Assembly: GCF_003144245.1 (NCBI RefSeq)
Contig: NW_020289977.1
Location: 868,001-932,000, forward strand
Origin: Jaminaea rosea
Taxonomy: Eukaryota; Basidiomycota; Exobasidiomycetes; Microstromatales
Direction: 5' to 3'
DNA length: 64,000 nt
Position 1 is the first letter of the stretch; every line of letters begins with the position of its first letter. The position numbers were made by a program, and so were the translations under genes. This document shows positions 19,702 to 30,300 of this stretch, one piece after another. Below the pieces are notes generated by a model that did not search any database, was not told the DNA's origin, and saw only the letters and a list, made by a program, of their open reading frames with translations.

Positions 19702-20151
19702 TGTGAGATAATGAGGGGATGTTCGAGAAAAGTGAGAAAGAGCTCAAGAAGACGCCGCGGGGCACCGGAGATCTTCGCGCACGACACCACGTCTGCTCCA
19801 CAATCGGCGAGCCTGCATCAAGTCTCCTCGCCGCCGGAATCCAAACCTTCAGGCTGGGGCTCAGCGCAAAAACATTGGCAGGTTTTTCGACAGCATGGAT
19901 TATCCTACAGTGTTGCAGATGTGTCTGGACATTGTCTTGGCGACCAGAAAGTCCAATGTGGACGCCTCCCTGCCTCCTCGCCATCTCCCAGGTCGGCGGC
20001 GATATCGCCGAGGCCGAGAAGCGCGCACCACGTGGCTTGGCTTGCGTGGCCTGTGCGGCTCACAAATGGAAAGGTGGCCGCGTCTTGACACGAGCTTTCT
20101 TTTGCTCCCACTCTTCATCCTCATCGCTACCAAGGCCCGCTTCTCACCACG
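19702..20151. promoter_or_regulatory. Divergent promoter of GAL7 and the ataxin-3 gene
   Basis: 450 bases between two start codons. Frames cross it on both strands, but none looks like a gene. Galactose-inducible sites could lie here, but a CGG-N11-CCG GAL4 site was not seen; in basidiomycetes another regulator is likely. Confidence 0.5.
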
Positions 20152-22157
20152 ATGTCAACCGCCAGAGGGGGCGGCAGACCTTCTGCTTCGGCCTCGGCCT
20201 CAGCTCAGCAGCGCGACGTGATCAAGGCCGCTATCGTGCACGAGCGTCAAGAGCAGGGCTCTATGCTCTGTGCTCAGCATTGCCTCAACAACTTGCTACA
20301 GGGGCACTATTTCGATGCGGCCCAGCTTGCGGATATCGCTAAGCAGCTCGATGACGTGGAGAGGGGTCATCTGGATATGGACGATGTGCAATGGGGAGAC
20401 CGGGAGCAGCAGGCTAGAAATGCGGACGAGACGGGTGAGTCGGCGGCAGGAATCAATAATGGGTAATGGGGAAGCACCCTCACTGACCTCGATACCTTAC
20501 CCCCGCCTCCAGGTTTCTTCTCAGTGGGAGTCGTAGAGACAGCGCTTCAGGTCTGGGGCCTCTCGCTGCGACGATGGGCAGCTCAGGATATGCGTCACTT
20601 GCACAGCAAGCCAGAGGACCAGCTCGCCTTTGTCCTCAACCTCGAGAGCCACTGGTTCACATTCCGTAGCTTCGGTACTGCCGGCGACATCTGGTGAGCA
20701 CAAGATGCCAGTACTCTTCGAAGCCTGGAATTGCTAGACTGACGTCTTGTCTGATCGCCGTCCGCCACAGGTTCAATCTCAACTCCTTCCTCGACTCCCC
20801 GACCTGGGTAGGGAGTGGCTACCTTGGCGCCCTTCTAGACCAAGCCCAGCGTGAAGGCTACTCAGTCTTCGTCGCTCGTCCTACATCAGAGGACGAGTCT
20901 TCTCAACAAGCTCTCATCAATCAGTTCCGCGGCTCTTCAGCCGACCAGGCAGCTGACGATGCTGTCGCAGCTGCTGTTGGGTCGGGCGGCGAGGATGCGG
21001 ACATGATGCAGGCTATTCAGGCTAGCTTGGCGAGCTCGAGTCGTCCGGCGGATTCTTCCGCAAGCGCTACTGGGGCGGGAGTCTCTACCCCTTCTGGCAG
21101 CCGCAATGCTCGCCCTGGCAGCTCAAACGAGGGCAAACGCAAGAAGAGCCGGAGGCAGACGGACGAAGGTATCGAAGAGGCGGTTCGGGCCAGCCTGGGT
21201 CGATCAGCTGTAGCAGCTTCCAGCAGTCGTCAGGGAGGAACAAGGGACACGGCTATCGACCTAGAGGACGACTCGCGGGATGATGGCGCTGAAGGCGAGG
21301 CTCGCCCGTCACGCTCCCCCTTTCTCAACCCAGCACTGCGTGACCAATTGGTTCAAGGGATCGACGATGACGGTGACGACTTCGCCATACTACCCTCTGC
21401 AGCCCTAGCCACACCAGCGAACGCACCAGGGATTGGCAGAGCACCTGACGCTCCAGCCCGCCAACGTCCCTCGGGTGACCGAGGAGCGCCGATTGAAATT
21501 GGCGACGAAGACGACGAAGAGCTAGACGACGATGACTACGACGACTCCACTCTCGCAGCCCGCGATCGACGCGAAGAGGAGCTCCATCAGCAATTTACCG
21601 CAGCTGCGCAGGCGTTTGGGTCTATGAGGGACAATCGTGACTATGATGATGAGGATGCGGAGCTTCAGCGGGCACTTGCGGCAAGCATGGCGTACGAGTA
21701 TGGCGCTGCGGGCGGTAGTGGAGCAGGTGGGAGCGGAGAAGCGCTGGGAGACGATTGGATGGCAGGCGAGGACGCAGAGGAGCAGGCGCGACTCTTCGAG
21801 CAGATCCGTAATGGCAGTGCCGGAGCAGCGGCCGGAGGCAGTCGGCATGACCTGGGCAGACGCAGCCCTACTCCGGCTGACGTTGGGCGAATCGCCAAGA
21901 TGAGGGAGGATGCTAAGCGCAAGGAGCGTGAGGAAAGGGAGAGGGAGGAGCGACATGCCAGGGGAGAGTTCACGCCTGAGCCTGAACCGGAGAAGAAGGC
22001 GAAGCGCGACGATGACAGCGATAGTGACGAGGATGAGGACGAAGAAGGGGAAGGCGTAGCCAAGAATGGCGAGGCCGCTGGAGGCCAATCGCCCGCTGCT
22101 GCTGCCTTGAGCCCGGAGGAGCTGAGGAAGATGCGCCTTGCTCGCTTCGGCGGGTAG
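20152..22157 (+). CDS. Ataxin-3-type deubiquitinase (Josephin domain plus ubiquitin-interacting motifs)
   Basis: Exons 20152-20434, 20513-20693 and 20771-22157 give 616 residues. Josephin proteases trim ubiquitin chains and in animals work with p97/VCP. The catalytic Cys is in EQGSMLCAQHCLNNLLQ (about 41), the His in LESHWFTFRS (about 140), and the Asn follows in WFNLNSFLD (about 158), so the triad is intact. Three ubiquitin-interacting motifs are visible downstream: DADMMQAIQASLAS, IEEAVRASLG and DAELQRALAASMAYEY. The rest is acidic, with a basic EREEREREERHARGEF helix and a C-terminal acidic block; there is no long glutamine tract. It is larger than animal ataxin-3 (about 360). Divergent from GAL7, convergent with eIF3j. 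Confidence 0.92.
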
Positions 22158-22288
22158 GCGCAAACATCGAGACGACGACCATAGATAGACAGGCATCTAG
22201 CCTCACAAATTCTTCAGCTTCACAGGCAATCTATCGAGATAATAACATGCAGGAAGCTCGAAGACCAGTCGCCCTCGCAATCTCCCGC

Positions 22289-23277
22289 CTACATGAAGTC
22301 GAGGTCCTCATCGTATGCATCAGCGTCATCGAGCGCCTCATCTCCGTACGACTTGAGGTCTGTGGTGTTCTTCGCACTCGACGTCCCCACCGTCTTAGGC
22401 TTGGCTCCTCCGGCCGTCGCAGCAGCTGCAGCGGCTCTGCTGCCTGCCGGTCCTCCCATGTTCCCTCCAGCCCTTCTAGCAGCCTGCTCAGCCGCGGTCT
22501 TCTCTTCCGCCCACCCCTTGACGCTGGTAGAGAGCTTGCGCACATCCACGTCGCGCATCGAGGTGGTGAGATGCTTGGTCAAGGCGGGAACAAAGTGCTT
22601 GGCAAAGCCTCCTGCGTCCTTTGCTGCGTGAGTCTTGAGGGTAGAGGAATAGAGGGATGCGGCCAGAGATTCCCATTCGGTCTTTGTGCGCGGAGTGGAA
22701 GCCGTCGCCCAGCTGGGAAGTGGTCCTGTGGCTGCTGACGAGGAGGAGCCAGGAGCTGCCTTTGGCTTGGCCGCCGGCTTTGGTATATCGTCGAAGTCCC
22801 CATCGTCGTCGCCGATATCTGCCACGCCCAGCAGATCCGCGGCGTTGCCCACATCAGCTCTAATTTGCGCAGCTCTCTCCGCCCTCCTAGCTGCGATGGG
22901 GTCGTACTCGAGAACGTCGATCTCCTCCTTATCCTGTCCGTGCGCCAGACCCAGCTCCATTCGTCTGCGCTCTGCTGCCTCCTTCTCTGCTACTTTTTGC
23001 TTGAATGACATCTTCTTCTTGGCAGGAGCGGCAGCTGCGGTGGAAGCAGATGGCTTGGGTGCTTCGTCTTCGGAGGAGGCTCCCCAGTCATCTTTGACGT
23101 CGTCTTCTACATCTTCGTCATCGAATTTGCCTCTGCGGTTCGAAGTGAGGGGGACCGACTTCTTTGGGGCTTCGTCTCCTGAGGATGCGTCTGCGTAGGC
23201 GAATAGTGGGTTGCTGTTAGTGATGCTGATCGCCCACAGCTACAGCTTCGCGTTGCCTGCTCACCCCAGTCGCTCAT
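22289..23277 (-). CDS. HCR1: Translation initiation factor eIF3 subunit j (HCR1)
   Basis: Minus strand exons 23265-23277 (MSDW and one base) and 22289-23190 give 304 residues. eIF3j is a loosely bound eIF3 subunit that sits in the 40S decoding channel and also aids termination and recycling. The family features are an acidic start (SDWDASSGDE, KFDDEDVEDDVKDDWG), the basic KKKMSFKQKVAEKEAAERRRME helix, a middle domain containing TKTEWESLAASLYSSTLKTHAAK and AKHFVPALTKHL, and the conserved C-terminal ending ALDDADAYDEDLDFM. An alanine/glycine-rich loop is inserted near the end. The tiny first exon has a GTGAGC donor and an acceptor CGCAG; the choice restores the acidic motif in frame. The gene diverges from TRP2 over about 250 bases. 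Confidence 0.92.
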
Positions 23278-23529
23278 GATGTGAATATGAAGTTGGATCT
23301 GATTGATTGAGTGGTAGAATGGAAAGGGCTGCACCACGCCAGGCCGGCCGGAAGGGAGCCGCACGACACGACCTTCTCGGAGAAGCGGGCAGAGAAGAGC
23401 CGCGGAGACGATCGAGTCGTGCGGGCGTAGGACGTTGGTCCGGCCGTCGAGTGAGTCGTTGCAAGGTGGGCGGGTGACTCTGATTGCCCTGGCTTCTTGA
23501 GCCTCCTCGCCATCATTGCGCTTACCAAG

Positions 23530-25206
23530 ATGGCAGCATATGCTGATGAGGTGATTATTAGAACGCTACGCAATCAAGTGGCGCACAAAAACTGACCTCC
23601 CATATCATGTCCTCATCCCCCGCACTGGCAGTCCCTATCTCCTTCTCTCGAGGAGGTGACGAACCTCCTCCTGGGATCAGGTTCCTCTTCCCCGCCTCGA
23701 GGCAATACCGTACCCATCTATGTCAGCATTCCCGCCGATCTTCTCACACCCGTCATGGCCTATCTGCGCCTGACAGATGGAGCCCCGCTAGGCAGGCCGA
23801 GCTTCCTCTGCGAGTCGGTCGTGGGAGTAGAAAAGATTGGCCGCTACTCCTTCCTTGGCGCCAACCCTTACAAAGTACTGCGCTGCGGTTCCTCCGGCTG
23901 CGATGTGAGCGGCGACCCACTCAAGGCAGTAGAAGGGGAGTTGTCCCACATCAAGTACGTCGACTTGCCTGGGCTGCCCAAGTTCACGGGAGGCGCAATG
24001 GGTTACCTGAGCTACGACTGCGTGCAGCACTTTGAGCCAAAGACACGGCGCGACCTGAAGGATCCCTTGGGGATCCCAGAAGCAGTCTTCATGTTCTGTG
24101 ACCAGCTGGTCATCTTTGACCACATCTACCAGTCCATCAAATGCGTCGCCCACGTCATTCTTCCTTCCACACCGGCCTCTGCCGCATCAGGCTCCTCGCC
24201 CACGCCCTCCCTCGTTGCAAGCCTCTACCACGAAGCAGCCCAGCGAGTGCGCAACCTTCTCGAGACGATCACTTCCACCTCATCCTCCGTACCCCTACCC
24301 AAGCAGCCAACAATAGTCGGCGGACACGAAGCCGTCTCCAATGTAGGCAAAGCAGGTTACGAAGGATTCGTCACCTCGCTCCGCAAGCACATCACCTCCG
24401 GCGAGGTCATCCAAGCCGTGCCCTCGCAACGCCTCGCAAAACGCACAGAGCTCCACCCGTTCAACGTCTATCGTCACCTTCGCCAAGTGAACCCAAGCCC
24501 GTACATGTTCTACGTAGACTGCGGAGCTGACTGTCAGCTGGTCGGCGCCTCACCCGAGACGCTCTGCAAGATCGAAGACAACAAAGTCTCCGTCCATGCC
24601 ATCGCCGGGACGGTCAAGCGCGGGGCTGATGCGAGCGAGGATGCAGCGAGGGGCAAGGAGTTGCTCGAAAGCGAAAAGGACAAGGCAGAGCATGTCATGC
24701 TAGTCGACCTGGCCCGTAACGACATCAGCCGCGTATGTGACCCAAGGACGACGCAAGTGGAAAGCTTCATGCAGTTGGAGCGTTTCTCGCACGTCATTCA
24801 CCTCACGTCACGTATTACGGGACTGTTGCGAGAGGGTAAGAGCAGGTTCGATGCACTCCGATCCATCTTTCCCGCGGGAACGGTCAGTGGTGCACCGAAA
24901 GTTCGGGCAATTGAGCTGGTCGCCGAGTTGGAGCAGGAGAAGCGAGGCGTCTATGCCGGAGCGGTGGGTCACATCGATTTTGCTGAGAAGGAGCTGGATG
25001 TCTGCATCGCCATTCGAACGATGTTGTTCAAGGGCGGGACGTGCTACCTTCAAGCTGGAGGCGGCATCGTGTACGATTCGGTGGAAGAGGAGGAATACAT
25101 GGAGACGATCAATAAGTTGGGGGCTAATGTCAGGACACTGCAGCAAGCTGAGGAACATTACCTGAGACTTCAGAGGTTGGAGGGGGCCAAGGGCGAGGCG
25201 AGATGA
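23530..25206 (+). CDS. TRP2: Anthranilate synthase component I
   Basis: Main exon 23632-25206, preceded by a proposed 21-base exon 23530-23550 (MAAYADE), for 531 residues. The main frame has no ATG before 23755, inside the domain, and is stopped upstream at 23593; so a spliced start is needed, with GTGATT donor, CTGAC branch and GGCAG acceptor. That first exon is tentative. The enzyme makes anthranilate from chorismate with ammonia from the TRP3 amidotransferase. The domain is unmistakable: [45 protein letters not shown] (tryptophan-feedback region), [34 protein letters not shown] and [15 protein letters not shown] with AVGHIDF. It converges with the myotubularin gene. Confidence 0.9.
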
Positions 25207-25321
25207 GTCAGAGTGGCACAGGGATGTGGTATATCAATGAGAGAGGGCGATTATTATTACACTGTCGCATGCCATGCTCGAAGAATGACTGTAGCGGAAC
25301 GGCGGGCGCTACTGCTACGCA

Positions 25322-28300
25322 TCACAAAGGCCCTACGCCCAAAGGATCAGAGGCTTGCGCCGACGCCGGCTTAACATCTCCTTGCCCTTCAGTCGTCCCT
25401 TTCGCATCGCGCCCTCCTCCTCTTGCATCCTCGCGCCCGGGCGTCGACAGTCCCTCGAGCGAGTTGGCGAGCGATGAACCTGGCGGCGGTCTTGACTTTG
25501 ACGTAGACGAGTCTCGCCAGGGATTCGCCGCAGATGGTGAGGAAGCTGGAGGCTTTGATGGGGCAGGTTGGCTGTACGTCTGCCGCGCTGAATGACGTTG
25601 CTGCTGCTGAGGAGGAGCAGTTGGAAGAGCCTTGCCCTCGTCATCCGCCCACGGATTCGCAGCCTCGCTGCCATAATGCTGCTGATGCCGCTGCTGAGGC
25701 TGATGCTGCTGTTGTTGCCGCGGCGCTGAAGCCAACGCTGGGGCGCCCCACGCCGCCGTACCATCGTCATCGTGCGCGGTCACTGGCGGACTCGCAGGCA
25801 GGGCGCCAGCCATTGCCCCCTGGAACCTATCCCAGCCGCCCATCGCCCAGGACTTGAAGCGCAGAGCAGCAGCAGCAGCCGCATCTCCTGGCGCCTGTTG
25901 ATACTGAGGGTCTTGTTGTGCTGATGAAGGTGGACGCGGCTTGGGCGTTCTCGCTTGATAGGAGAGCGGAAGACCGTCTGCGCTGCCCTGCTGATGCTGC
26001 GGATGCTGTTGCTGCCTCTGCAGACCCGAAGCGGTCACGAGGTCCACAGTCCCGCCGGCTACGCCGCTTTCCACGGTGCTGCTTCCGCCGGCTGCCCTGT
26101 CTCCCATGCTCGGGAGCCCAGCCTGATCCTCCAGTCCGATCTCTCTCACTCTCCTCTCGGCTTCCTCCCGCTCTCTCGCAAGCTGCAGCTCCGCTTCTTT
26201 CTTCGCAAGCCTCTCCTGCTCCCATCGAGCCTTCTCCGCTTTGCGCCTCTGTCGTTCCGACTCCTCAAAGTCAAGAGCCGCGTTCGCTTCTTCGACACGG
26301 GCGCCAAAGAGACCGGGCCACCAGCGGATGTAGGCTGGGCTAGACTGAGGGAGAAGGACGCCCATGTCTGGTACAGACTGTGATGAGGAGGCACTGTTAC
26401 CCTTGGGGTCGTCCAGCGCGGGGTCGTACGCCTGGTTCTTGAATCTTTCTCTGCTCTCTTCAGAGAGCAAGTGATCCCAAACAGAGGTCGTCGTCTCCAC
26501 CAAGGACTTCTCTTGCCCGAGTCCCTTGATCCTTCGCTCCACCTCGCAGTTTGCGAGAAAGGTACCGAAACGACACTCGTACATCTCCCTATGCAGCTCG
26601 ACGAGCCAAGAGTCCGTGAACTCGAAGCGATTGGGGAATTGTCGGTAGATCTGCCATACGCAATCCAGGAATTGCGTGAAGACAGGACTGGTCTCTTTAA
26701 TGTTATGGTGCAGTGTGTAGGGCGATGTGCCGTTGGCTCCGTGAGAGGGAGAGGGAGCGGAGCCGCCCCCAATGCCAGAGGTGAGCTGCTTGGTGAAGCC
26801 CCAGAAGGCGTTCGCGGCCGCTTGAGCTCCTCCTCCTGCCCCCGTACCGGCAGGCTCTGATGCGGCTCCGAGGCCTTCTTCTCCCTCTTCCTCATCGTAC
26901 GCCCCACCCATCCCTGCTCCATTCACGTCCCCGCGCGTATTGACAACAAAGTTCTTGTCCGACCCACCATGCCCACATCGGTCCCCGAATCTGTGCCCAA
27001 AGGCCAGCCAGTCCTTTTCCACTAGGACAGCGAAACCTTTCATCGTTCGGTAGTAGGGATCGAGGCACACCTGCGCAAGGGCAGAGAGCTGAGAGGTTCT
27101 GTCCCAGCCGTCTGAGCAATGGATAAGGCAATGCGAGGAGGCGATGTGAATATTGCGGGTAATGAGGGTCGAGGCATCTAGGAGTGTTGAGATGTGCCGA
27201 AGCCAGTTGCTGCGTTTGAGGAGGGAGATGTCCAAAGGCTGGGCGTGGGGTCGACGAGGCTGGGTAGATGAAGATGCAGATGTCGAGCGACTCATGTCTT
27301 GCGACACCGAGACGCCGTCGTTGTCAACGGAAGCTGTCGAATCAACGTGTACCTGACCCACGTCGAGGCCGAATGTCACCGGCTCGTCGGCAGCCCTTAG
27401 TGCCTCGACGACACGATTGATGCTATCCCGCATGACGTGAATGTTCTCGATACCCATGTAAGCCTTTTTGCAGCCGCGATAGTGGTCCATGTTCTCCGTC
27501 CCTCCGCCTCGAGCATATGTGGCTACAGCATTCGTTGTGGGCCGTGCGTCAATGATGATGTTCGTGGTGGTCGCTCCGTACACCACTGGCCCGCCTGCGC
27601 CATTGATTTGAGCGCTACCATTGACTCCCGAGCCGCCGCCTGCGCCGCCCGTAGCGGCGTCGACGTAGAGGTGCGAGGTGAAGATGGCCTCAACGACCTT
27701 CTCGTCTTGTACGGAGCGTGCCTGCTTGAGCCCTGGAAGAGGCTGGGCGCAGCGTGTGATGGAGCCATTATTGGCCCAATGTAGGTAGCTGAGGGCAGGG
27801 ATGCGCGCCTTGGAGCGATATTTTGCTGCGTACTGTAGAGTGGCATCACTTATGCGGGTGGGAATGGCGAGGTTGGATGGATAGGTGGGACAGAACTGCG
27901 AAGGAGGGGCGAGGGGCGAGGAGAATGATCAGCATGTGGAGAAAGGAATGATCCCCCACCACCCACTCACTTGATATTGTGCATTGACATCAGTGAAGCG
28001 CCAAGCCTTTGTACGCTTTCCCAGGCCCTGCCTTGCGAACTCCTGCTTGAAGTCATAGATCTGCCATCCTCCCTGAGGTCCCTTCTCCGGTCTGTAGTGG
28101 AAGGCGTAGAGGTCGTCCAGTGTAGCTACGCTCACTCTGACCTTGAGGGCCTCGAAGACTTCGCTAGCCCTTGCCTCACTGTCAAAGCCTAACGAGGCGG
28201 CGTCAAACGTCCTGAAGCGCAGCTGTAATGGGTAGATCCTGGCTGGCCTTGATGGGCCAGCAGCAGAGGGGACAGCGTTGCTGCTGATCGATGCAGAGGG

Positions 28301-28483
28301 CGAGACAAGGAGTGAAGCTTGACGAGTCACGAGGGCAAGGAGAGCATATGGGATCCGTTGCTGCTCTGCACCCTGGGCTTTGAAGACGAGGTGATGCTGG
28401 GTGATGTCCAAGATGCCACGACGACAGTCACTTCCTCGCTGCAGAAGGACATTGTCCACCCTCAGCTGCTTTCTGCGATCCAT
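25322..28483 (-). CDS. YMR1: Myotubularin-type phosphoinositide 3-phosphatase
   Basis: Minus strand exons 27971-28483 and 25322-27895 give 1028 residues. Myotubularins remove the 3-phosphate from PI3P and PI(3,5)P2 and so regulate endosomal and vacuolar traffic. The N-terminal 170 residues are the PH-GRAM domain (VLLQRGSDCRRGILDITQHHLVF) leading to PEKGPQGGWQIYDF and, across the splice, the phosphatase domain. The catalytic C-x5-R loop is HCSDGWDRTSQL (Cys about 432), so it should be active. EFTDSWLVELHREMYECRFGTFLANCE closes the domain. The C-terminal third is glutamine-, proline- and serine-rich, with a coiled-coil-like EREEAERRVREIG helix; no FYVE or PH domain follows. A glycine-rich loop lies between residues 210 and 240. 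Confidence 0.93.
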
Positions 28484-28971
28484 TGCAGCGAGTGAGCTCG
28501 TCGAAGATATGCTCGGAGATGAAGGAGGCTGCTGCGATGAGGACGCTGTCTAGGTCATCAAGAGTAGCTTGAAGGGTCGAGTGGTGGAAAGCAACACAGG
28601 ACGATGCGCTCGAGCCAGCAGGGGCTCAGTCGACTGACCGGAGCCACTCGAGACCCCACTCGAGTCGGTCCGCGGTGGAGGCGCGATCCCTCTTCTCCTC
28701 TTCGCTCCTCACTGTTCGTTTCCAATAGGACGTCACCTTTTTCGTCCTGAGGATAGATCAAGCATGCATTGTTTTTGAAAGTGAGCGCTTCGACTTGAGA
28801 CTGTAGCGTACAACGCTCGGCCTCGCATCTCCTCCCTCGCAACCGCTCCTCTACTCCCCGGCCCCCCTCACCTCCAACGGATCCTCATAACCGCATCAGC
28901 CTTCCTCATCCGTGGCTTCTGCGGCTGATAAGGTCCGGAGATCAATCTTGCCAACCCACATAGCCTCTCCC
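28484..28971. other. Intergenic between myotubularin and glucanase genes
   Basis: Both flanking genes are on the minus strand. It holds the myotubularin promoter and the glucanase 3' flank. A short inverted feature around 28640-28670 (CCACTCGAGACCCCACTCGAGTCGG) repeats CCACTCGAG. No coding sequence was supported. Confidence 0.5.
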
Positions 28972-30164
28972 TCATTCCATCTTGTAATAGCTGAACCTTG
29001 CAATATCAAAGTCAACACTTTGCCCCTCTAACCTGTAGTACCTCGTCGCATCAGGCGTCTTGGCCCAACTGTAGCAGTCGGGCGCGACGGCAAGGCAACC
29101 CTCTTCTTCCCAGTAGCCTTGAGCAAGGCCGCAAAAGTCGATGTTCATGATCACATTGTGTGGCTCGTTCAACTTGGCCGCCAGATCGCAGCTCTTGGAA
29201 GAGGGAAAGCGGGCGTCTGGCTTGCCTAGGCTTTCCTCCCATCCAGCGGGAAGATGGGAGGGCGGATTGGTAATGATGGTAGGAGCTGAGCATTCTGTGA
29301 AGAACCAGTGCGTAATTGCAGAGGAGGTACGATGCATAACGTTGTAACCTCCGCCATTAGCATTGTGGGCTACCCCAGAAGAGAGGGGAGAGGAGACTGA
29401 GTCGATGCCGCAGGCTATGTTGCCGTTCTTGCCGTCTAAGCGCGACGTTGAAGGGAGGGAGAGGAGGATCGTCAGCTACTGAACCGAACGCTACTGAGCT
29501 CCCCGATATGCCCACTAATCGAATCACAATCCAGTATCCCCTGCGATCGTCCGGAGTAGTACTTCCCCCCCTGATCACCAGGCATGGTACAGTTTTGCCC
29601 CGTATGTAGATTGGGACTATTGAACCTCCTTCTCCCATTCGACCACTCAAGCACATCTATCTCTCCATGTAGCGGCCAATCCTTCTCGATCACCGTCCAA
29701 AGGGCAGGCCACACACCGCAACCAGCGGGGCCTTTACGGACTTGGAATATATACAAACCGTCACCGTAAGTCTTTTTGCTCACGAAACGTAGAGACTTTC
29801 GACCGGGTCCGGTGATGTTGGACTCGGTGAGGTCTGCAGAGAAGCGAAATCCGCTCCCATCTTGCCCAGGACCGTAGAGATGGAGCCGCTTGGCTTCGGA
29901 CTGGTTGACGTATTCGACCACTCCGCCCGAAGGGTCTGCGACTGCGGCAAAGTCGAAGAAGGACAGGAAGTCGGTCACAGTGGAGAGAGAGAAGGAGAGG
30001 GTGTAGCTGCTCGTGGGATGAGAGGGAGCACGAGGCTGCGGGCTTGGTTGGTGGTGGTGACGGGGAAGGTGCTCGACTGGCGAGTGGGTGCCGAGACCGC
30101 GCGCGAAGAGGGAAGCGACGACGAGTGCGATGGCAGCAACTAAAAGTCGATCAGACAGCATCAT
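28972..30164 (-). CDS. Secreted GH16 family beta-glucanase
   Basis: Minus strand exons 29516-30164 and 28972-29435 give 370 residues. The start at 30164 begins MMLSDRLLVAAIALVVASLF, a signal peptide or signal anchor. The GH16 fold (laminarinase or mixed-linkage endo-glucanase type) is shown by FRFSADLTESNITGPGRKSLRF, DGLYIFQVRKGPAGCGVWPALWT and the catalytic GEIDVLEWSN (the E-I-D-x-x-E motif, about 165-171). After the splice come NGNIACGIDSVSS, NANGGGYN, ITHWFF and the C-terminal IMNIDFCGLAQG. Members of this subgroup act on beta-1,3/1,4- or beta-1,6-linked glucans of fungal or plant walls. Three nearby donors give the same phase; GTGGGC at 29515 was chosen because it leaves room for the CTGAC branch point. 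Start of the minus-strand neighbour DHX35 terminates 137 bases upstream. Confidence 0.85.
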
Positions 30165-30300
30165 CGAAAAGGAGCGTGAGATGGGGCACGAGGTGTTTGG
30201 TGGCAGATCGAGGTCGAAAGGCACGAGCCGCCGAGCCGTCTTCGGTGAGAGGCCCAAGCGCAAACGGCTGGCGGCGGCATGAGCGACGGCCCGTAATGGA

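Noticed and set aside
26146-26922. Minus-strand frame of 258 codons
   Set aside because: Lies inside the myotubularin coding sequence in another frame; a shadow of its serine/proline-rich part.
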